Shown piece after piece: positions 11,198 through 19,842 of a stretch of DNA of 64,000 nucleotides (within the stretch, counting starts at the first letter, position 1; the number at the start of each line of letters is the position of its first letter). Location of the stretch: the NCBI RefSeq assembly GCF_000182925.2, contig NC_026504.1, positions 4,774,001 through 4,838,000 of the forward strand. The letters are read 5' to 3'. Made by a program: the position numbers and the translations under genes. The notes below the pieces were generated by a model. It had not been told where the DNA came from. It saw nothing but the letters and a program-made list of their open reading frames with translations, and made no database searches. Source of the DNA: Neurospora crassa OR74A. Taxonomy: Eukaryota > Ascomycota > Sordariomycetes > Sordariales > Sordariaceae.

Positions 11198-14050
11198 ATG
11201 AGCGACATACCTAGTAACACCTCCGACACTTCGGAGGCCAAGGAGCCGGTCTCGCTGTCGGGTAGGTACATATAAAAATAAACAAAGAAACGACAAGAGG
11301 ACGTGTCTAGATTATGGGCAACGAAACTAACTGTATACCAATATAGGCATGATTGTGACCTTGGTCCCGATCCTCATCACATCCGCAATCTACCTAGCGA
11401 TTTTCCTGGTTTTGCGCAAGAGCAACCGAAGATACTATGCTCCCAGAACCTACCTAGGCAGTCTGCGAGAAAATGAACGATCGCCAAGCTTATCAAATGG
11501 CCTTTTCAGCTGGGTCAAAGATTTCTGGAAGATACCCGACGTTTACGCCCTTCAGCACCAGTCGCTCGACGCATACCTGTACATCCGCTACTTGCGCATG
11601 GCCGTCACCATCTGCTTCGTCGGTTGTTGCATCACCTGGCCCGTCCTTTTCCCCGTCAACGCCACGGGCGGTAACGGCTTGAAACAGCTGGACATCTTGA
11701 CTTACGGTAACATCAACCGCGAGACACGATACAACCGCTACTATGCCCACGTTTTTATCAGCTGGATCTTTTTCGGTTTCGTCATGTACCTCATCATGCG
11801 AGAGTGCATCTTCTACATCAACCTGCGCCAGGCCTTTCTCATCAGTCCTCTTTACTCCCAACGCATCTCGTCCCGTACTGTCCTCTTTACTTCGGTCCCA
11901 GAGCCCTACCTCGACGAGCAAAGGCTGCGCAAGGTCTTTGGCGCCTCCGTCAAGAATGTGTGGATCACAAGCGAAACCAAGGAGGTCGACGAACTGGTCG
12001 AGGAGCGCGACAAGGTTGCCATGCGCCTCGAAAAGGCCGAGGTCAAGCTGATCAAGCTTGCCAACCAGATCCGCCGAAAGGCCATGAGCAAAGGTGATGT
12101 CAACGACGTTGACAAGCAGGCCCCCCTGGATGCCGAGTCCGGTAGCATTGCGGCCCGCTGGGTCCCTAGGAACAAGCGCCCGACTCACCGTCTTGGACCC
12201 TTGGGCCTGATCGGCAAGAAGGTCGACACGATCGACTGGTGTCGCGAGGAGCTTACGCGTCTCATTCCCGAGGCTGAGGCAGCTCAGGACAAGTACCGCG
12301 ATGGAGCCTTCAAAAAGGTCCCCGGCGTTTTCATTGAGTTCAGGACCCAGGCCGATGCTGAAGGAGCTGCCCAGATCCTGGCCCATCACCGGGGACTGCA
12401 CATGACGCCCAAGTACATCGGTATCCGTCCCAACGAGATTGTGTGGAAGTCGCTAGCCATTCCTTGGTGGCAGCGTGTTATTCGTCGCTATGCCGTCTAT
12501 GCCTTCATTACCGCCATGATTATCTTTTGGGCCATTCCTGTGGGTGTTGTTGGCATTATCAGCAACGTCAACTACCTCAAGACTATCTCATTCCTGACAT
12601 GGCTCGACGATATCCCCGGCTTCATCTTGGGCGCTGTTACCGGTTTGCTGCCCTCCATCGCTCTTTCCATCCTCATGTCTTTGGTCCCGATCGTCATCCG
12701 TATCTGTGCCAAGCTCTCCGGCGAGCCCTCGCTCTCCCGAGTCGAGCTGTTTACTCAGCACGCTTACTTCGCTTTCCAGGTGATCCAGGTGTTTTTGGTG
12801 GCTACTGTCGCTTCATCTGCCACTGCCGTCGCGAAGCAAATTGCTGACAATCCAGGCTCGGTGACGAAGCTCCTTTCCGAGAACTTGCCAAAGTCTTCCA
12901 ACTTCTACATTTCCTATTTCATTGTACAGGGCTTGAGCATTGCGACTTCGGTCTTGACGCAGGTAGTCGGATTCTTCGTCTTCAACCTTGTGTACAAGTT
13001 CCTTGCCAATACCCCTCGTGCTCTTTACACCAAGTGGGCGAACCTAAGTGCCATTTCCTGGGGTAGCACCATGCCAGTCTATACCAACATTGTGGTCATC
13101 GGTTAGTTTTCCCTGCCTCGTCTACCATACATGCATGCACCTCACTAACACAATTTATAGCCATTGCGTACGCGACTATTGCTCCTCTTATGCTGGGCTG
13201 GGCTACGGTCGCTATGGGTTTGTTCTATCTCGCCTGGCGCTACAATGTCCTGTTTGTCACGGACACTCAGATCGATACGCGGGGTCTCATTTACCCTCGT
13301 GCCATCAAGCAGCTCTACACTGGCATCTACCTGGCTGAGATTTGCATGATTGGCCTTTTCGGTGCCTCTGTTGCCCCCGGTCCGCTTGTCCTGATGGTCA
13401 TATTCCTCATCTTCACTATCCTCTTCCACATCAGCATGAACGCTGCCCTCAACCCGCTATTGTATAATCTTCCTCTTACTCTCCTTGCGGAGGAGGAGGG
13501 CCCTCTGCTCGACACTCCCGTTGACTCGCATACCGCTGAGAACGGGCTTGGTGGCGAACCGCGCAATGGAGTTAGCCCGACAACTGGCGCTAACTACACC
13601 GAGAAGGTTCCGTCAAACGGTACCAATGGTGCTCAAAGCCGCGCGGAAGATCCAATCCTTGGTGCAAAGGAAGCCCTTGATGCTTCGAGGCACCAGCCCA
13701 ACCACGTGACGGGCAAGAAACCCAACTTCTTGGTCAAATTCCTCAAGCCTTGGATCTACTCGGACTACGACACCCTGCGGGCTTACCTCCCTAGGGGTGT
13801 CCAGCTCGATCCGTACACCGAAGAGGTCGAAAGAGATGCGTACTGCCCGCCCAATGTCACGTCGGATGTACCGCTTCTTTGGATCCCCAGCGATGCCAAT
13901 GGTGCCGGCGTGTCTCGCCAGGAGGTTGAGCACACAAGCCGGGTCGTCCCCATCACGGATGAGGGCTGCGAGTTGGATGAGAAGGGACACTTGGTTTGGG
14001 ATCGGGAGGGAACCAGGCCTCCTATTTGGGAGGAGAAGATCTACTACTAA
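11198..14050 (+). CDS. CSC1/OSCA/TMEM63-family (DUF221) cation channel, RSN1/PHM7-like
   Basis: Three exons, 11198-11261, 11347-13101 and 13161-14050, encode 902 residues. The introns (85 and 59 nt) have GTAGGT and GTTAGT donors and AG acceptors, and the second contains CACTAAC. The first exon supplies 21 codons ending in TCG plus G; without it the long frame would lack its extracellular N-terminus. The product has a first helix at residues ~25-45, two further helices around residues 100-165, a large cytosolic domain (PHM7_cyt type) and then the multi-helix RSN1_7TM core. It ends in a hydrophilic tail rich in Asp/Pro (RPPIWEEKIYY). Members of this family are calcium-permeable, osmotically or mechanically gated channels of the plasma membrane or internal membranes. 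The tail resembles the RSN1/PHM7 branch more than CSC1 itself. A 302-codon antisense frame across exon 2 is a shadow. Confidence 0.93.
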
Positions 14051-14511
14051 AAGTAGATCTATATTGTCTAATGCCCTTTTGTATTGTTTCCTTGGTGGAG
14101 GCACGATCAACCTAATATCTTGACGTTGCCCATGGTTTGGATTGGAACCTTGGTTTTTCTCTTTATACCCGGCATACTGGCCTCCTTACCTAACGAGAAG
14201 TAATTGTTTTTCTCAACTGATTGTCTGTCATGGCCTTTGTCTGTCTTAATCACTATTCGACTATGTGGTTTTGTCTGTTGCGAGCTTGGAGTAAAACGAT
14301 GGTTGGCATTTGTCGCTAAAAAGAAGAGATGATATCGATTCCGAATTGTTTACTTAATGGGATGTCACGACCTGGGGGTTTAGATACACCTACACAGCAG
14401 TATGGTCTCAAAAGTGTTTCAATGCAATCTAAACTGATTGATACCCTGCTGCACGAAATGGTATATAACATAAAAATGCAAATTGCTCATGAAAATGATT
14501 CCTCCTCAGGC
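14051..14511. other. Convergent 3' flanks
   Basis: 461 nt between the stop of the channel gene (+) and the stop of the Ost-alpha-like gene (-). It is AT-richer than the flanking genes and presumably carries both 3' UTRs. Nothing else was seen. Confidence 0.6.
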
Positions 14512-16403
14512 CTATCGATAGCCACTCTGACCTCCATACGGATATGGCGCATGCCTCACCAGTCCAACACTGTCATCCTCATCTCGTGGCCCAGGCAGAG
14601 GATCATAGTACCCGCTGCTCTGGTTTCTGTACACTCCTGGTCCCCTATGATACGTCATCGTACCCCCACCGCTACCACCACCAGCGTTGCGACCCTCATA
14701 ATAATGATGCTCATCAACCGAAGCAGCAGACCCGCTTCTTCCTCGTCGCTCATACTCCGCCGCCCTCGGCATGCCTATTCCTCCCCCCGCACCCAAATCC
14801 AAGCTATCAAAGCTTTCCGTCCTCACCGCCGCATGGGCACCTCTATAACTCGTATCGGGTACGCGCCCATGCCCATCATGTCCATACACCACCCCATGTG
14901 CATAATGGTGCTGATGCGCCTGCGCCGGCGCTTCCAAGTCCCCTCCTATTGCTACTCCTATTCCCACTCCCGTCATTGTATCCTGTCGATGATGTTGATG
15001 ATTATGAATATCCACCTCGCTCATGGTCGTCATGGACGAGTCGCTGCTCTTTTGTCTCCCTCGGGTGCTGGTGCTGGCGCCCCGCAGCGGAATGCTGTTT
15101 CCCAGCGGATGACTTTCCTTGTCCAGATGGAGATAACTCACGTCGCGCTCGCGCTTCTTGACGCCCACGAATAACCACCGGATGCCTCGGCCGAACCCCT
15201 TGACCACGTCCCAGATGTTGATGGCGTCCCAGAGGGCGAGGATGCCCATGGGTCCACCGTGTTTTGGGGCAGGGCCGGTGAAAGCTAGATCACTGCCGCG
15301 GGCGGTGGTGTATGGTTTGTAGGGGAAGGCCCAGAGATGCAGGATGGCGAAACAGGCCATTTCGAAACAGAGGAGTAAGGAGGGGATGCCGACTTTGATG
15401 TCGGGATAGGCCAAGATGGAGTTGGGTTCGACGATGTGAATGGTTTCCGAGGTGGCTACTGAGATGGCGACGGATTGCCAGAAGGAGAGGAAGATGACGA
15501 GTTTGATGGCGAGGACTTTGAGGAAGGGTTTGTGCGGGGAGAGTTGCGGGGTGGAGCGCAACTGGACGTAGAATTGGATGAGGGCGTACATGGCGATGGT
15601 GACGGCGATGGATTGGATTGCTGTTATCTGTTTTTTTTGACAGAGGGGGTGGGTTAGTATAGAACATTAGAAAGTGAGAGGGGAAACTTGAAGAACGACA
15701 TACCCAAATATGCCCAAACATGGGCGAATTACTACTCTCGCAATACCGTCCATAATACTGACTCAAGACCGCCGCAACCGTCATGGCCACTCTCACAAAG
15801 CAGTAATGATACACGCCAATCCAGATAATGTTAAACCAGGTCAGCCCACTCCTCGGCGTCCTCCAGGGACCCTTCCTTTGGCCACCACAGCACTTGGCCA
15901 TCCAGTTCAGCGGGAACACCCAATCTTTAATAGGCTGCATCTCGCGGAAGTAGTCCTTTTGCGAATGCAAATCGGGCGCGATGTAGTGGCACATCAAGCT
16001 GAAGAAGGAGCTAATGGCAAAGGCCTCGTAGCAGTCGCTGATGACTTGGAAGTAGATGGCGTGGTAGTAGTAGCGTAAGGACAAGAAGGAGGAGCAGGCG
16101 TAGATTGGGACCATGAATAAAATACGCATGATTTGCTTCTGCTCGTTGGGAACGGTGTAGTTGGTCGCGTGTCGCATGATCAGGTAGAAGCTCATAGCTA
16201 TGGCTACCAGGGTCGAGGCAGCGGCGATTATGAGGGCGAGGGAGTGAAAGGTTAGGGGGCCGGCTATGGGACGTTCATCGCCAGGGTGGACTATGTGAAC
16301 GTAGATAGGTTATTAGTGACTTGGTCTTCTGGAAAGGAATAAGTTCGAGATAGAACCTACTTCGTAATTCCTCCAACGTGGTGTTGCAGAATGAGGAACC
16401 CAT
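14512..16403 (-). CDS. Organic solute transporter Ost-alpha / DUF300-family membrane protein
   Basis: Three exons on the minus strand, 16403-16361, 16290-15704 and 15627-14512, give 581 residues. Introns of 70 and 76 nt have GTAGGT and GTATGT donors and CAG/TAG acceptors, and the second contains TACTAACCC. The first ~330 residues carry about seven membrane helices. The family pattern is visible in the helix 3-4 region (FMVPIYACSSFLSLRYYYHAIYF, split here as FMVPIYACSSF then LSLRYYYHAIYF) and in a Cys-rich loop (MAKCCGG) before the fourth helix. The tail from about residue 380 is hydrophilic, with His-rich (DIHNHQHHRQD) and Gly/Tyr-rich stretches. DUF300/TMEM184-type proteins are poorly defined in fungi, and some have vacuolar or endosomal roles. 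Substrate and location cannot be read from the sequence. Confidence 0.88.
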
Positions 16404-17728
16404 GATGGGCGATTATCGGCTTGCGCGGCCGTTTTTGGCGCAAGCAATAATACTCTTTTCGTTTTCTGTTTTGGTCGGAAAAAGTCGTGGTTTATGGGTA
16501 GAAAAGATTCGGCGAATTTGCAAAGGCCGCAGGATCGTGTTGGATACGTAGGTAGTAGACCAGAGCAAAAGGCAAATCGCAATTCGTTGATGAATAGTAT
16601 ACTTCGAGAAACTTCCGTTAAGCCTTCCTTCTTTTCAAGAAATTCGTCGCATCAAACGTCTCGTTATAATCGGATGTTTCCAACTTAATTTCATGCGCGT
16701 CAGAGTTGCTTGCCGGGCGCAATGCGATGTCCCGAACGTAATGACCAGCAACCTATCGATATAATAGGTATGTAGGATGCAGAAAGTGAGGTATGCGAGT
16801 AACACTCAGTCCTCCCCCTAGCAGCAAATTCCAACTCGTCCCGTTGGACTCGTCCTTTGCACAAAAAAAAACAAAACAAAAAAAACAAAGCCCGTCATTC
16901 AACAGCGCATTCCGTGCTGTGAGACTTCAGATTGATTTGACTACGTTGCCAAATTGCGCAGCCGAAATTGGGTGTTCGAAGGGAGGGAGGGAGGGGCCGG
17001 AGCGGGCAGGTAGGTTGGTCAGCTCGCGCGCCGCGGGTGTCTTCGTTGGTATCGATCTCTGAAAATGCTATGGCGCTTAAAGCTGGAATATCGAATTTCG
17101 TTGTCGTTCTTGTTCGTTCACCAGCCGACAAGCAGCCCGGAAGGAAGGAAAAAAAAAAAATTGAAGCAGTGAAGAGAACAAGAAGTGGTGGTAGTCAAGA
17201 ATGACACATCTGGATCGATTGCTTGGTGAAATTTCGTTTGGTTCGCGGGGATAGTTTTCGGACGCCGGAAGAAGGCCGAGTGCGCAACAATCCGTCGATA
17301 AGGGAAGTTGAAGGAAGAAGGAACCTAAGAGCAACAATCTAGAAGGAAAGGAAGGAGGAAGAAGAAACAAAACGACAGGCAGGAAGATACCTGGATGATG
17401 GCGAAAGGAAAGAGTGAGTGACAGAGGGAGTAAGTAGGGTAGACTGAACGAAGAAGTGAGACCGAAGGTGAGGTGGGAGTGGAAAGTGTTTTGTCATTCA
17501 GGTCCATTCAACCCTGCACTGCCCTATCTAGCGCCGTAATAGCCGTGGAGCGAACGCGAATCCCATCCATGCCTCCTGCTAAGGTAAGGTAGTGTAATTG
17601 TACTCGCCGGCCCAACACCAGCCAGGGCATGGTAACTGCACTATAAATGAACATGTGACTGCGCCACATTGAATATGCACGAAATCCTCTACCCCATAGG
17701 GTACCGCGCGTCTTCACTGCGTTCTCAT

Positions 17729-17768
17729 AAAAAAAAAAAATGAAAAAAAAAAAAAAAAAAAAAAAAAA
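17729..17768. repeat. A-rich tract interrupted by TG
   Basis: Twelve A, then TG, then 26 A on the plus strand. It lies 18 nt ahead of the GGAT array. Confidence 0.9.
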
Positions 17769-17786
17769 GACACCTCGCGACAAACG

Positions 17787-17858
17787 GGATGGATGGATGG
17801 ATGGATGGATGGATGGATGGATGGATGGATGGATGGATGGATGGATGGATGGATGGAT
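17787..17858. repeat. (GGAT)18 microsatellite
   Basis: 72 nt of perfect four-base repeats. Read on the other strand it is (ATCC)n, the same unit as the short array just upstream of the Nse1 start codon at 37401-37430. Confidence 0.95.
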
Positions 17859-18567
17859 GAATGGAACGCTCGGGAACTACAGCTATTCCATCCATTTCAT
17901 CCTCCATGAGAAGTTGGGATGTTCAAGCCCATCGCGCACATCATTGCCCTGCTCGTGACTGCTCGTCCCGCTCGATGTGTCTGCGCCATCGCGCGCACCG
18001 AACATCGTCATTCGATTTTATCTTTCTGATACCCAAACCTCTTGTGAAACCCGTGTCAAATCCAAATGTCCATCCATTCGTTCCCGCATGCAACCCCACT
18101 GCCTTTCGGATGAGGCGGGGATGGGGCCAGAAAGCGACGGTAGGCAGCTTGAGCATAAACTGGATGCACACCCCTTGAACCCCTGCTGCAAGGGTCCATC
18201 TTGGCCCCTGAAATTCCCCTCTTGCCGATCCCTGTCGCGTTCCTGAATTGCTTCGCCAAGAAAAACGCCTCAACTGTAAAAAGGGTCGGCTTGCCTAGTT
18301 GGACCAAACTTGAGGCTCACCAGCTTTCTCGGCGCCAACTACACATGATGTTGACTTTCTCTCAACTCTGTCAAGTTATAAGCCTCGCGAGAGAGGGACA
18401 CAGACCTGACAGGTTAGCTACGGATGAACCATTTGGATTATCATCTCTTGCGACTGCTAATTCATCTAGGTTCGCTTCACTACCTCTACACCATTGCAAA
18501 TACATAAACCCTCGCACGCCGCTCGCTCACTTGAAGCTTCGCTGTTCCTCTGCAAAGGCATCATGGA

Positions 18568-19800
18568 CTATGAGTCCAGATCCCAGTCCAATGCAGCCCG
18601 AGCCGCTGCAAACACAACGCGCGCCGCGTTGCCGAGTCGCTGACCAACCTCTCCCTCGTCGGCCTGATCGCCAATTGGTGGCACCCGGGTCTCAGGTGTA
18701 GCATTTTGATCCCTCAGTCTGTGAGATAGCCTGGTGAACAGGTTTGGGCGTTGCTCGCCACCTTCACCACCTTCACCACCTTCACCATCCCCACCATCTT
18801 CACCATCTTCACGACCCTGTCCATCTTCATCATTTTCATCACCCCTGCTGTTACGGCGTCCCAAGACTCTATTGGCCTGTGACCGAATCAACCTCCGACC
18901 CTTGTCAATGCGTTCCCGGTCCCTGATTGCCTGTTGCCGAAAAAACTCCTCATTGTTCTGTTCAATTCGGTCTCGCCTTAAAGCTGCCGCTCTGTTCTTG
19001 GCTTCCTTTGACGACAATGGCGTCTGAGCTGGACTTCCTGATGGCTGAGCAGTCACCATTCCGAGCGTCAATGTCACGGGCTGCGCGTGGGTTTGCCGTG
19101 CTGTGTCTAGCGGGGCTCGCCTTGTGAAATTGATCCTTGATGGCCCGCGTGACGAACCATGGACTTGTGCTTCTGTCTGCTGAGCACCTTGTTCAGAGAC
19201 GACATGTGGTGTAGAGGCAGCGCGCTCAGCTACACTTGACATGGATTGAGATGAAGCAGCCTGAGATGGACCAGCCGCAGATAATCCACTCTGAGTTAAG
19301 CCCGCCTGAGATGAGCCAGCCTGAGATGCACCAGACTGAGTCCCATCAACCTCCTCATCTATGATCTGGAGGTACCGGTCTGGGCGGTCTAAAAACAGTT
19401 TCTTGACAGCCCGTCCCACCATTTGTCGCTTTCCTTCACGCCTAGGAAGAGCCGGGGGAGCTTGAGGGTGGGGACGACCGGGCGGGACCACTTCTTCTCT
19501 GTTGCGCAACTTGTCAAACGGCTTGCGGATCAATTTCTTGATTTTGCGTGTGATTGACCGTTTCTTGGCTTCCTCAGGTAGTGGCTGGTTGTTGTCTTCC
19601 GAACCTGGTGCCTGTCCCAACAAACGTGCCTCTTCATCGCCAGGCTCGTTGTCCTCCGGGGTATGTGACTCTGTCAACGTATCTTCCAACTCATCCTCAG
19701 GCTGGTTGTCCTCCCACAGAGAAGTGTTTGGAGAGATGACTGGTGATAGACCGCCCCTGAGTTCGCAAACAGGCGTGGAATGCCCATCCATAATCACCAT
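18568..19800 (-). CDS. Disordered charged protein of unknown function, in frame with upstream GCP4
   Basis: A 410-residue frame from an ATG at 19800. I do not recognise the family. The N-terminal third is acidic (many E/D/P/N). A basic patch follows at residues ~85-105 (ITRKIKKLIRKPFDKLRNRE). Residues ~155-195 are a degenerate repeat of SQAG-like units. A helical charged stretch follows (SKEAKNRAAALRRDRIEQNNEEFF). Near residues 325-350 there is an Asp/Glu/Gly run with GGEGG units. The C-terminus is aliphatic and helical (NAARVVFAAARAALDWDLDS). No membrane helix is visible. The start lies only 42 nt past the TAG of the GCP4-like gene, in the same frame with no further stop between them. It may be a separate gene with an unusually short leader, or a C-terminal extension of GCP4 made by splicing or readthrough. 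Confidence 0.6.
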   Translation of the reverse strand: MVIMDGHSTPVCELRGGLSPVISPNTSLWEDNQPEDELEDTLTESHTPEDNEPGDEEARLLGQAPGSEDNNQPLPEEAKKRSITRKIKKLIRKPFDKLRNREEVVPPGRPHPQAPPALPRREGKRQMVGRAVKKLFLDRPDRYLQIIDEEVDGTQSGASQAGSSQAGLTQSGLSAAGPSQAASSQSMSSVAERAASTPHVVSEQGAQQTEAQVHGSSRGPSRINFTRRAPLDTARQTHAQPVTLTLGMVTAQPSGSPAQTPLSSKEAKNRAAALRRDRIEQNNEEFFRQQAIRDRERIDKGRRLIRSQANRVLGRRNSRGDENDEDGQGREDGEDGGDGEGGEGGEGGEQRPNLFTRLSHRLRDQNATPETRVPPIGDQADEGEVGQRLGNAARVVFAAARAALDWDLDS

Positions 19801-19842
19801 CCGATGATGCCCATCTGATCTTTTCTGAGCCGAGAGCCTCTT

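Larger units (their letters stand above)
16404..18567. other. 2.2-kb intergenic region with A-tracts and a tetranucleotide satellite
   Basis: Contains the Ost-alpha-like promoter and the 3' flank of the next minus-strand gene. Poly(A)-rich patches occur at about 16862-16890 and 17729-17768, with a GGAT array at 17787-17858. Frames are short and compositionally random. No gene was recognised. Confidence 0.5.

Noticed and set aside
11493-12401. 302-codon antisense frame opposite the channel gene
   Set aside because: It mirrors the well-supported DUF221 exon, has shadow-type composition (many L/V/D/A) and shows no domain.
17729-17858. Poly(A) plus GGAT array as the end of a LINE or SINE insertion
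   Set aside because: No element body, reverse-transcriptase frame or target-site duplication was seen. Simple repeats alone explain it.
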